Positions 15,770-23,807 of a stretch of DNA of 34,119 bases are shown one piece after another (the stretch's first letter is position 1; each line of letters starts with the position of its first letter). Below the pieces are notes generated by a model that did not search any database, was not told where the DNA came from, and saw only the letters and a list, made by a program, of their open reading frames with translations. The DNA is from Deltaproteobacteria bacterium (GTDB lineage: Bacteria; Myxococcota_A; Polyangia; Haliangiales; SHYZ01), in the NCBI GenBank assembly GCA_016210055.1, contig JACQUZ010000162.1, positions 1-34,119 on the forward strand, written 5' to 3'. A program made the translations under genes and the position numbers.

Positions 15770-16897
15770 ATGGCAGAGCTAAAAGTCCGCAAGGCGATAG
15801 TCGGGTACAAGCGCGATTCCTACCTCGGCCGCACCACGCGGCTCAACCCGGACGTCTCTCCAATCGATTGCGCGATTGGCTATGGCCAGTGGGGAATCTC
15901 GACGCTTGCGGTGGAGGCCCACCAGCACTTCGAAGTCTCGCAGGTAGGCCGTTATCCAGAGACCACATACGATCGCCTCCTCAAGCCGGCGCTCCTTGAG
16001 CGCTTCTCGGACGCTAGACTGTGGCCCGAGCAGATCTTCTTCGGGCACGGCAGCTTCGGTCTCGCCGAGCGCCTGATCCACAAGCTCATCCGGCCCGGCG
16101 TCATGCTCGGCATTGGGCCCCAGTTCAACGAGATTCCGACCGAGTTCGTGGCAGCAGGTGGAACCTATTCCCCACTGCCCATCGAGCCGCCGGACTTCGC
16201 CTTCCCTCGCGCGGAGCTCCTCTCCACGCTTCGCGACACCGACTGCAGCGTCCTCTACCTCGACAACCCGAACAACCCGCTCGGACGGTTGCTACCGCTC
16301 GAGGAGATCCGGCACCTGGCCGAGGTGGCGCTCGAGCGGGGGACTCTCGTCCTGGTGGACGAAGCCTATGGGGACTCCGTCGACGACGAAGCGTCTGCGG
16401 TGCACCTGCTCGCGCACCTGCCCAACTTGATGGTTATCCGCTCCTTCTCAAAGTGCCTCGGACTGGCGGCAGAGCGGGTCGGGTACATGTTCCTCTCCAT
16501 GCAGATCGCGCGCCTATACGGCGAGCTGGATCTCCCCTTCGAGCCGACGCTGTACGCGGCCACGCTCGCCGCAGCGACCGCGCGGGATCGCGAGTTCCTC
16601 GCACGGATGCGCGACGACGTCAGAAGTGCCAAGGCGCAGCTCCTGGCAACGCTCGCGCGCTACGACCGTTACCAGGTGTTGCCCACGCACCCTTCGACCG
16701 CGGTCCTCACGGTGGGACTCGCCCAAGGCGAAATCGTGAGCGAGATGGGGGAGATCGGCGTTGCGGTGGAGCCGGGCTCCGCGTTCCGTCAGACGCACGG
16801 CGGCTTTAGCGATCGCTTCTGCCGGTTGCGTCTTCCCCCTGCGGCGCGCATCGGCGAGCTGTGCCGCCGGATCGAGCGCTGGAACAGAGCCCGATGA
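15770..16897 (+). CDS. Class I/II PLP-dependent aminotransferase
   Basis: This 375-residue fold-type I aminotransferase is closest in style to histidinol-phosphate aminotransferase-like enzymes. Visible motifs are the PLP-site DNPNNPLG, DEAYGD with the cofactor-ring aspartate, and SFSKCLGLAAERVGY with the Schiff-base lysine Lys228. The C-terminal FCRLRLPP holds the carboxylate-binding arginine. Usual length for the group. It transfers amino groups between an amino acid and a 2-oxo acid; the substrate cannot be deduced from motifs alone. Its TGA overlaps the ATG of the alanine exporter gene by 4 bp (ATGA), so the two are probably co-translated and work on related compounds, alanine being the obvious candidate. 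ATG 15770 has only a weak ribosome site (GGGTGA). Confidence 0.85.
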   Translation: MAELKVRKAIVGYKRDSYLGRTTRLNPDVSPIDCAIGYGQWGISTLAVEAHQHFEVSQVGRYPETTYDRLLKPALLERFSDARLWPEQIFFGHGSFGLAERLIHKLIRPGVMLGIGPQFNEIPTEFVAAGGTYSPLPIEPPDFAFPRAELLSTLRDTDCSVLYLDNPNNPLGRLLPLEEIRHLAEVALERGTLVLVDEAYGDSVDDEASAVHLLAHLPNLMVIRSFSKCLGLAAERVGYMFLSMQIARLYGELDLPFEPTLYAATLAAATARDREFLARMRDDVRSAKAQLLATLARYDRYQVLPTHPSTAVLTVGLAQGEIVSEMGEIGVAVEPGSAFRQTHGGFSDRFCRLRLPPAARIGELCRRIERWNRAR

Positions 16898-17394
16898 GGC
16901 AGTGGATTGTCGACACGATGGCGATGGTTGTCTTCTCCACCGTCGTCGGGATGTTGGTCGAGGTCCTCGTCTCAGGGCTCTCGATCTCCCAGTCGTTAGA
17001 CGCCCGCCTGATGGCAGTTCCCCTCAACCTCCTGACCGCCCGGCCGTACGGCGTGTATCGAGATCGCGTGCTTGCCGTCCTCGCGGCGCCATCGCACGAC
17101 GCCCACGCCGTGCGACGCACAGCCGCCGACGTCCTCGCCTTCGTGTCCTTCCAGGTCCCTATTTACGCGCTCATCCTCAGCGTCTCCGGCGCCCGCCTCG
17201 CGCAGATCGCGACCTCGTGCGCCACGGTCGCCCTCCTGTCGACCTTCATGGGACGCCCCTACGGCGTCTTCCTCGACGCCTGCCGGAGGCTCGCCGCCCT
17301 GGAGCGTAGCTGTAGCTGCCCGAGGGAAAACGACCGGGTCCCCTCGCCCGTTCGCGGAGGGCTTCGCCTGCGTTGTGATCGCCACCCTAGGTGA
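16894..17394 (+). CDS. alaE: AlaE-type L-alanine exporter
   Basis: This 166-residue inner-membrane protein resembles AlaE throughout. It has an N-terminal DTMAMVVFSTVVGMLVEVLVSG helix, SQSLDARLMAVPLNLLTARPYGVYRD, DVLAFVSFQVPIYALIL and a last helix with MGRPYGVFLDACRRL. AlaE exports L-alanine using the proton gradient and prevents toxic accumulation. ATG 16894 overlaps the aminotransferase stop. The last 25 or so residues (Cys/Arg/Pro-rich) extend beyond the family's usual end and may be an accidental tail. Pairing with an aminotransferase suggests a make-and-export or overflow unit for alanine, which is an inference. Confidence 0.85.
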   Translation: MRQWIVDTMAMVVFSTVVGMLVEVLVSGLSISQSLDARLMAVPLNLLTARPYGVYRDRVLAVLAAPSHDAHAVRRTAADVLAFVSFQVPIYALILSVSGARLAQIATSCATVALLSTFMGRPYGVFLDACRRLAALERSCSCPRENDRVPSPVRGGLRLRCDRHPR

Positions 17395-17413
17395 ATCGCC
17401 GAAGAGAGTCGTC

Positions 17414-17866
17414 ATGACATCAGAAACCACAAGCCAAGCAAATCTCTGGGATCGTTGGTTGCTTGTCGTCGGCTGGTTGGTCGTCCTTTTCGGCCTTCTC
17501 TTGGCGGTCTTCAATCGCAGCGCACCCATGGAGGCTCTTGTTCACAGAAACGTCGACCCCGCGTTCTGGGTAGATGGGCCGTCCACGCAAGCAATCGATT
17601 TCCGTTCCTGGGTGTACGGCGTGCTCGGTGCGACCATGGCGGGTTGGGGCGTCCTCATCGTCGCCCTGGCCAAGAACGCCTTCGCGCGCCGAGAACGCTG
17701 GGCACGCGATGCCTTGGCCACTGGTGCGGGCCTGTGGTTTGTCGTCGACACGTGGCTCTCCCTCGCTTCGGGAGTCGTTTTCAATGCAGCTTTCAATATT
17801 CTTATTCTCGTCGCACTTGCACCACCTTTGGGCGCAACGTGGCGCAGCTTTCGATCGGCAAGATAG
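17414..17866 (+). CDS. Small four-helix integral membrane protein, function unknown
   Basis: This 150-residue protein starts at ATG 17414, preceded by a purine-rich GAAGAGAG. Four hydrophobic segments are visible: WLLVVGWLVVLFGLLLAVF, SWVYGVLGATMAGWGVLIVALA, TGAGLWFVVDTWLSLASG and VFNAAFNILILVALAP. I do not recognise the family. It follows alaE by 19 bp on the same strand and may belong to that operon. The larger open frame starting at 17072 is only a shadow of alaE. It converges on the VWA lipoprotein, 18 bp away. Confidence 0.75.
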   Translation: MTSETTSQANLWDRWLLVVGWLVVLFGLLLAVFNRSAPMEALVHRNVDPAFWVDGPSTQAIDFRSWVYGVLGATMAGWGVLIVALAKNAFARRERWARDALATGAGLWFVVDTWLSLASGVVFNAAFNILILVALAPPLGATWRSFRSAR

Positions 17867-17884
17867 TTACCTCGGTGCCGCCCA

Positions 17885-19234
17885 TCAATCAATGCGACCC
17901 TTTTCGCAGGCCAGGTGGACCGAGATCTTGCCTGCTTCGTCGGCCTGGACGGCCTCACAAGTGCCGGGGCAGAGCACGACTTGCTCGTTCGCTACGTAGT
18001 AGCTGTTTACCGCGCATTCATTCGCGTCTGCTACGCGGTTGAGCTTCTGCTCGGGACCTCCGTTGCCGGGCCTGTACACGACGTAGGAGCGCTGCCAGTC
18101 AGTGGTTTCGCCGGCCGGCGGAGGAGGCGGAGCGTACGCACAGGGCAGGCCCACGCGGTCCACGACACCTTCAGCCACCGCGCGGAACACGACATCGAAG
18201 TTCGCATGCTCGCAAATCGGGAATCGCAAGCCACCCGTGCGCTTGCTGATTTCTTGGTAGACCACGCCCGGCGCCATCGACTCGTCAGCCGCTCCGCAAC
18301 GACCGTCCTGAACGGGGTCGCTCGGCTTCCATGCGGTCGTAGCTGGGTTGTTTTCTGCAAGGCCTACGATCGAATGAAGAACGTAGTTCCGTTTTTCTGC
18401 CGTCCCGAAATGAGCGGGAGAAAGAGCAAAAAGCCGGGCCTCGAAGGTGTCGGCCGAGGTGTCCGACTCGTCGTCGGTGATTTCCACGAACACCTTTACG
18501 GCACCCTCACGTAGCCAGGCCGACCAGCCGGTCGGCGCGAGGTTGAATTCGTCGGCTTTGTTGAACGTGTTGAGGATTTGCCGGAATGAGTTGTTGCTCG
18601 AGATCTCCACGCTGTAGTGGAAGAACGTGCCCGTGTTCACCGGGGTTGCCGCTACGGGGGCACAGTCGTGGCCGCTCAGCGGCTTCGACACGCAGATCGA
18701 CTCGTCGGGATACGCCTTGCCGTGGCGCGAAAGCATGATGATCCGATAATCCAGGCCACTCTCGCCGATGATCTTCGCGAAGTTGGTGTTGATGTTGTTT
18801 TGCACGGCGACGATCTCGCCGCCCATGCTGCCCGAATTGTCGATCACAAAGACAATGTCCACCGGCTTGCGGACCACGACCGCCTGGGCGTGCGATTCGA
18901 CGCACGTGTGGTCTGGAGTCTTGGGATCGGTCCCCAAGTGGAGCTCCTCTCCGTCGGGCACCGAGTCGCCGTCAGTGTCGGGGTTGAGCGGATTGGTGCC
19001 GATCGACACCTCCTTCCCATCCCGAATACCGTCACGGTCGGTGTCGGGATTTTGAGGATCCGTTCCGAGAGCGGTCTCGTCGGCATCGGAGAGACTGTCG
19101 TTGTCCGAGTCACGCCCCGCATCGACAACGGCGTCGGCCGACTTTGATCCGCCGTCCTGGACGTCGGCGTCGCTCGCCGCTCCTCCCGTGCAGCCGGCAA
19201 GCAAGAACAAGCAGGCGAACGTGGAGTTCCGCAT
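17885..19234 (-). CDS. VWA-domain lipoprotein with calcium-binding TSP3 repeats
   Basis: This 449-residue protein has a short signal peptide and lipobox LAGC (Cys15). Residues about 40-110 hold thrombospondin type-3-like calcium motifs (DSDNDSLSDADE, DTDRDGIRDG, DTDGDSVPDG). A von Willebrand A domain follows with an intact MIDAS start DNSGSM (Asp132, Ser134, Ser136) and a later metal-site region EITDDESD. A proline run (PPPPP) precedes the C-terminal cysteine-bearing tail. Such proteins bind metal ions and protein ligands at the cell surface; the partner is unknown. ATG 19234 has no clear ribosome site. The 178-bp gap upstream (19235-19412) is relatively AT-rich around 19285-19315 and may hold its promoter, but I see no convincing -35/-10 pair. 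Confidence 0.85.
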   Translation of the reverse strand: MRNSTFACLFLLAGCTGGAASDADVQDGGSKSADAVVDAGRDSDNDSLSDADETALGTDPQNPDTDRDGIRDGKEVSIGTNPLNPDTDGDSVPDGEELHLGTDPKTPDHTCVESHAQAVVVRKPVDIVFVIDNSGSMGGEIVAVQNNINTNFAKIIGESGLDYRIIMLSRHGKAYPDESICVSKPLSGHDCAPVAATPVNTGTFFHYSVEISSNNSFRQILNTFNKADEFNLAPTGWSAWLREGAVKVFVEITDDESDTSADTFEARLFALSPAHFGTAEKRNYVLHSIVGLAENNPATTAWKPSDPVQDGRCGAADESMAPGVVYQEISKRTGGLRFPICEHANFDVVFRAVAEGVVDRVGLPCAYAPPPPPAGETTDWQRSYVVYRPGNGGPEQKLNRVADANECAVNSYYVANEQVVLCPGTCEAVQADEAGKISVHLACEKGRID

Positions 19235-19412
19235 GAGCTGGAATATTGCGCAACGCCCTGCGCTTGTCGATGCAATTGGGGTGCTTTAAGAGATTTTTAA
19301 TGGACGGTTATATGGGCTCGTGTGTGCACAGGTCAAACAAGGTCCGTTGCTGTCGGCGGTCCATTAGGCGAGACCCTTGCTTCGACCGTGAGGGTCCGTC
19401 TTGATTGGGTCG

Positions 19413-20402
19413 TCAGCCGGACGTTGCTCGATCCATCGTAATCACGACGCTTCCGCGCTTTCTCCCTGTCTCGGCGTAGGCGTGCGCCAAGGCTATCTGA
19501 TCGAGCGGGTAGGAACGATCGATGAGTGGCCGATATTGACCCGCTTCGATAAGCTCTTTGAGAGTGCGGAGGTCATCCACGCGCTCGGCCGCGTTCCCAG
19601 CGATGACTTTTTTCTTGCTCGTCATCGAAGACCAGAATGATCCGAGGATTTGGAACAGGCTCGCTACGCAGAGGAGCAAGCGCCCGTCCTCCTTCAACGA
19701 AGACGCGCATGACGACAATGAAGCGTTCCCCACCGTGTCGAAAATGATGTCGTACTTATCGCCTCCCTCGAGAAAGCTTGTCTTCGTGTAGTCGATGACG
19801 CGATCAGCTCCGAGCTCGACGACCCGCTCGAGGTTCGGAGTGCTCGTCACTCCGGCGACCTTGGCGCCGAAATGCTTCGCGAGCTGCACCGCCGCGCTGC
19901 CCACTGCCCCGGACGCACCAATGATTAGCACGTCGTCGCCTCGCTTGATGTGCGCGAGGTCACGCAGGTAGTAAAGCGCCGTGCTTCCGCCGAACGAGAT
20001 CGACGCAGCTTCCTCGAAGCTCACGCCGGTCGGCATGAGGACAAGCCGCCCGTCTTCGGGCATGGTTCGATACTCGGCGTGACACCCCAGGTCGAAGCCG
20101 GGAAACGCGAACACGGCGTCACCGACCTTGAACTTCTTGACCGCGCTTCCGACGGCCTCGATCTCCCCGGCGAGCTCGGTCCCTAGGATCTTCTTTCTGG
20201 GGCCGAACAGCCCGAACACCGGGCGAGCGAAGATGCCGAACCCCGCAGGAACCTTGAGGCTGCGAGCGCGCCAGTCTCCCGACGACACAGTGCTCGCCCT
20301 GATCCTGATTAGGACTTCGTTCTCTCTTGGCTCCGGCTTGGCGCGCTCCTCGATGTGAACAACTTCGGGAGGTCCATAGTGACGGTACACGGCGGCCTTC
20401 AT
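19413..20402 (-). CDS. Quinone-oxidoreductase-type NAD(P)-dependent dehydrogenase (MDR family)
   Basis: This 329-residue medium-chain dehydrogenase/reductase starts at ATG 20402, with GAAGGAG upstream. The N-terminal GroES-like part begins MKAAVYRHYGPPEVVHIEE. The Rossmann dinucleotide motif is GASGAVGSAAVQLAKHFGAKV. ELGADRVIDY and YDIIFDTVG follow. The catalytic zinc cysteines and structural zinc loop of classic alcohol dehydrogenases are not evident, which fits the zinc-free quinone oxidoreductase branch. It would reduce quinones or enones with NADPH. It lies 71 bp downstream of the ABC permease genes on the same strand but has its own ribosome site; a functional link is doubtful. Confidence 0.88.
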   Translation of the reverse strand: MKAAVYRHYGPPEVVHIEERAKPEPRENEVLIRIRASTVSSGDWRARSLKVPAGFGIFARPVFGLFGPRKKILGTELAGEIEAVGSAVKKFKVGDAVFAFPGFDLGCHAEYRTMPEDGRLVLMPTGVSFEEAASISFGGSTALYYLRDLAHIKRGDDVLIIGASGAVGSAAVQLAKHFGAKVAGVTSTPNLERVVELGADRVIDYTKTSFLEGGDKYDIIFDTVGNASLSSCASSLKEDGRLLLCVASLFQILGSFWSSMTSKKKVIAGNAAERVDDLRTLKELIEAGQYRPLIDRSYPLDQIALAHAYAETGRKRGSVVITMDRATSG

Positions 20403-20473
20403 GTGATTGCTCCTTCTCGACCTGGCGCACGACGGCCAATAACGACTTACAAAGCAAGCTACTTGGCATGGCT

Positions 20474-21313
20474 CTAATCCGTGCTCCGCACGCACGTGGC
20501 CTCACCCCAAGCACTCGGAGACTTCTGTCTCAAGCTCCCATCCGCCAGCACCTGCGCCGACAGGGTCACGAGCGCCACTGCGCCGCCCGCAGGAGCAGCC
20601 AGCCACCACGCCAGCTGATTCTGGTGCGCTTGCCTGAGAAGCTCGCCCCAGGATGGGGTAGGAGGAGAAACTCCGAGGCCGATAAACGTCAGGGCTGCCT
20701 CGGCCAAGACGCTTGCGGCCACGATGCTGGGAACGCAGGCCGCGACTTGAGGCACCGCGTGGGGAAGAGCATGGAAAAGGGTTATCCGCAGCGGCGACGC
20801 ACCCAGTGCCCGCGCTGCCTCGACAAAGGGAGACACGAGGGCGTTTCGCAGCTCCGCGCGCACCACTCGGGCCACGTACGCGGCCTGGGGGATGGCTATG
20901 AGGAAGACGAGCGCCCCCATGGAAGCGCGGGCCCAAAGCCCCTGCACGGCGACGACCAGGAGAAGTGCCGGCACTGCCGTGACCACATCTAGCCCACCCA
21001 CAACCGTCGCGTCCACGGCACCGCCTCGTCCTGCGGCAAGTCCCCCTGCAATACCGCCTGCGCCCAGGGAGAGAACGACGACTCCTGCTGCCAGGACCAG
21101 CGAAGTCCGCGCACCGTGGAGCAAGCGGGAAAGAACGTCACGGCCACGGTCGTCGGTCCCGAGCCAATGCGAGTCCGACGGTGGGCGCAGGACCTGAACC
21201 CCCTCACTGGTCCGCACCTGATGGGGCGAATAAGGCAGGAGGTCCGCCGCCGCGGCAGCGAGCGTGATGCCAACCAGGCACGCGACAGCGAGGCGAGCGC
21301 GGACACGTGCCAT
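20474..21313 (-). CDS. Peptide/nickel-type ABC transporter permease, DppC-like
   Basis: This 279-residue inner-membrane permease starts at ATG 21313, which overlaps the TAA of the upstream permease gene by one base. The N-terminal HWLGTDDRGRDVLSRLLHGARTSL is the DppC/OppC signature. The EAA loop EAARALGASPLRITLFHALPHAVP, which docks the ATPase, is well preserved. The long open frame upstream of 21313 is a shadow. It forms a pore with the next gene. No ATPase gene follows, so an ATPase must come from elsewhere. Confidence 0.9.
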   Translation of the reverse strand: MARVRARLAVACLVGITLAAAAADLLPYSPHQVRTSEGVQVLRPPSDSHWLGTDDRGRDVLSRLLHGARTSLVLAAGVVVLSLGAGGIAGGLAAGRGGAVDATVVGGLDVVTAVPALLLVVAVQGLWARASMGALVFLIAIPQAAYVARVVRAELRNALVSPFVEAARALGASPLRITLFHALPHAVPQVAACVPSIVAASVLAEAALTFIGLGVSPPTPSWGELLRQAHQNQLAWWLAAPAGGAVALVTLSAQVLADGSLRQKSPSAWGEATCVRSTD

Positions 21314-22272
21314 TATCGGTCCCCGAGGCGGGGGTCGACCCGCGTGGCAAGTAGATCGGCCGCGAGGGAGCTCGTGATGACGAACGCGCCCATCGCAAGG
21401 GTGCCCCCGAGGACGATCGGCGCATCGTGGATCGCGCTCGCCTGCACAAGAAGGGCTCCCAAGCCGTCTAGGTCGAAGGCCCTCTCGACGACGAGCGAAG
21501 CCCCGAGCAGGTAGGGAGCCAAGACCGCCAGCAAGCCAACCAGGGAAGAAGCCGCCATGCCCAAGGCATGCACGAGAAGGACGCGCAGCTCGGAGGCGCC
21601 GCGCGCGCGCGCACCCATGGCCGCGGGTTGCATCCGTGTCATGATGAGGGCGCAACGAGCGTGGCGCAGCACGACCGCGGTGGCCACGCACGAAAGGATC
21701 CCCACGGGAAGGACGAGTGACGCCAGGGAACCGCCGCCTGGGGGGAAGAAGCGCCATGGATTCCCCCCTGCAAGGGAGTGGAGCGCAAGGATCGACAGCC
21801 AAGCCACGGGCAACGCGATCACGAGCGCCCCGACTGCGCTCGCCACGAAGTCAATCCATCCCCCAGGCTTCGCTGCACACCCAAGCGCCACGCCGGTCCC
21901 CACGAGGTACGCAATTCCCGTCGCGGCGAGCACGAGGGCCGCGGTCAAAGAAAGGGTCCTCGCAAGACGCGCCGCCACCGGGCGCCCGTCGCGGTACGAC
22001 CGGCCCAAGTCGAGCCGTACAATGCGCCAGGCGAAATTGGCGAAACGCACGTGGACAGGCCGGTCGAGCCCGTGTGGCCTGGCGGCCGCTTGTATCAGCT
22101 TGGCGCGCAGCTCTGGCGCAAGCGCGCCCGGGTCCTCGGGAAGCACGCCCATGGCATGAGCTGCTGATTCCGCAGGCGTGCCCGGGGCTGCCTCCAGGCA
22201 AGCCCAGGCGGCCATGGCGACGATCCAGAGCGTCGCCACGGCCCGAGCACATCGGTAGAGCCATTGGCGCAT
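21313..22272 (-). CDS. Peptide/nickel-type ABC transporter permease, DppB-like
   Basis: This 319-residue permease starts at ATG 22272, two bases after the upstream stop, with GGAG about six bases ahead; GTG at 22278 is an alternative. It shows the DppB layout: one N-terminal helix, a periplasmic region with GLDRPVHVRFANFAWRIVRLDLGRSY, then five helices. The EAA-like loop (MGARARGASELRVLLVHALG) departs from the usual sequence more than in its partner. One-base overlap with dppC-like gene. The periplasmic part is a normal DppB feature and recruits the binding protein. Confidence 0.88.
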   Translation of the reverse strand: MRQWLYRCARAVATLWIVAMAAWACLEAAPGTPAESAAHAMGVLPEDPGALAPELRAKLIQAAARPHGLDRPVHVRFANFAWRIVRLDLGRSYRDGRPVAARLARTLSLTAALVLAATGIAYLVGTGVALGCAAKPGGWIDFVASAVGALVIALPVAWLSILALHSLAGGNPWRFFPPGGGSLASLVLPVGILSCVATAVVLRHARCALIMTRMQPAAMGARARGASELRVLLVHALGMAASSLVGLLAVLAPYLLGASLVVERAFDLDGLGALLVQASAIHDAPIVLGGTLAMGAFVITSSLAADLLATRVDPRLGDR

Positions 22273-22274
22273 GG

Positions 22275-23807
22275 TCACTCCGATAGGAACATGTGCCGGG
22301 CTGGCAAGAAAATCCCGTCGGGCGTAACGCCCCTAAGACGCCTCGACACGAGCGCCGTCCGCATGTCTCCGACGACAATGGTCATCGGTTGCAGCTCGTG
22401 GAGCCGCGCGTGGAGCTTTCGTGCAAGATGGGATCTCGCGTTCGGATCCGGCGTGGTCCTCACTGCCTCCAGAAGCCGATCCATCTCGGCATCCCGAATA
22501 CCGGCGTCGTTCCCCTCGCCCACCACCGACGAATGGAGCTTGTGAAAAAAATCCTGCTCATGCTCGGCAAGCCATGACAGGGCAACGCCATCGAAATCCC
22601 CGGCCTGGGCACGCTTGACCACCACGTCGAATGGCGCTGGCTCAAGGATCAGGATCACGCCTACTTGACGCGCGTCTTCCTGCCAAATTGTAGCCAGGCG
22701 CTCGACCTTCACCGAAGACTGGGGATAAAGGATACGCACGGAAAGGGGCAACGCGCCCGCTTCCTCGAGCAGCTTGCGGGCCGCCGTTGGATCGTGAGGC
22801 CACGGAGCGATCCGCGTGTCATTCGACGGATCGGAAGGCGCCCACGGCCCACTTTGCACGCGCGCCCGCCCCTGAAAGATCTCCCGCACGATGGTCTCCC
22901 GGTCGAGAAGCTGTGTGAGCGCACGGCGAGCTCGAGCATCTGCAAGCGGCCCCTTGCGGCAGTTCCAGGTCACTGCCAGGAACGTCGGCGCGTCGTAGGC
23001 AAGCAACGCCAGTTTCCCGCCCCGCGCAAGCTCCTCCGCCTCCCCTGCGGGCACCTGCGCGACCATGTCGATCAAGCCTGCCTCGAGCTGCGCTACTGCC
23101 TGCGTGCGGTCGGGGATGATTCGATAGATGACGTGATCCACGCGGGGCGCGGGCCCCCAGTAGCGGGAAAAGCGCCGCAGGCGTATCTCACGGCCAGGAA
23201 CTTGACCCTCAAGCTGGAAAGGGCCCGTTCCTACTGGCGCTCGGCTTTGCGGGTGGCTGGCGAGCGCCTCGGCGGGAGCCGCGCGGAACACGTGCGCCGG
23301 CAGAATTGGGACGCGAGCGAGGGTGCGATCCCGCCCCACGCGAAAGCCACGGAAACGGACGCGCACGCCGCGACTTCCCAGGGGTTCCACCGACTCAATG
23401 TCATCAAAGTCAGCGGAAAGCGGGGTGGGCGCCTTGTCCGGTGCGAGCAGCGCGAAGGTGAACAGCACGTCGGCAACGACAAGAGGAGCGCCATCGTGCC
23501 AAGTCACCCCCTTGCGAAGGGAGAAGGTCCACTCGCGATCCCCGTCGGTACGCTGCCATGTTTCGGCGAGAATCGGGATGACGTGCCCCTCCCGGGAAAA
23601 GGTCACGAGGGGCTCGTACACGTCCCCGAGCGTGACTTTCACGCTCAAGGCGTCCCCAGAGAGCAAGGGATTGAGATGGGCCGGCTCTGCCTCGAGGTGC
23701 AGGCGGATCTCGCGCCTTGGCAGCCTTGGCCCGGGACGATGGCAAGCCGCCACTGCCATGGCCAGGGCGGCCGCCACGATCATGTTGCTTTTCCACGGAG
23801 GCCTCAT
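22275..23807 (-). CDS. ABC transporter family-5 solute-binding lipoprotein (first of a tandem pair)
   Basis: This 510-residue protein starts at ATG 23807, which overlaps the stop of the other binding-protein gene by 4 bp (ATGA). The signal peptide ends in lipobox VAAC (Cys22). SBP family 5 features: EPAHLNPLLSGDALSVKV near the start, LAETWQRTDGDREWTFSLRKGVTWHDGAPLVVADV and VGTGPFQLEGQVPGREIRLRRF. The family binds peptides, nickel, heme or sugars, so the ligand is open. The much longer open frame upstream is a shadow. Confidence 0.9.
   Translation of the reverse strand: MRPPWKSNMIVAAALAMAVAACHRPGPRLPRREIRLHLEAEPAHLNPLLSGDALSVKVTLGDVYEPLVTFSREGHVIPILAETWQRTDGDREWTFSLRKGVTWHDGAPLVVADVLFTFALLAPDKAPTPLSADFDDIESVEPLGSRGVRVRFRGFRVGRDRTLARVPILPAHVFRAAPAEALASHPQSRAPVGTGPFQLEGQVPGREIRLRRFSRYWGPAPRVDHVIYRIIPDRTQAVAQLEAGLIDMVAQVPAGEAEELARGGKLALLAYDAPTFLAVTWNCRKGPLADARARRALTQLLDRETIVREIFQGRARVQSGPWAPSDPSNDTRIAPWPHDPTAARKLLEEAGALPLSVRILYPQSSVKVERLATIWQEDARQVGVILILEPAPFDVVVKRAQAGDFDGVALSWLAEHEQDFFHKLHSSVVGEGNDAGIRDAEMDRLLEAVRTTPDPNARSHLARKLHARLHELQPMTIVVGDMRTALVSRRLRGVTPDGIFLPARHMFLSE

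Noticed and set aside
19366..19400. Inverted repeat GACCCT...AGGGTC downstream of the dehydrogenase gene
   Set aside because: Six base pairs with a 13-base loop and no T-run. Too weak to call a terminator.
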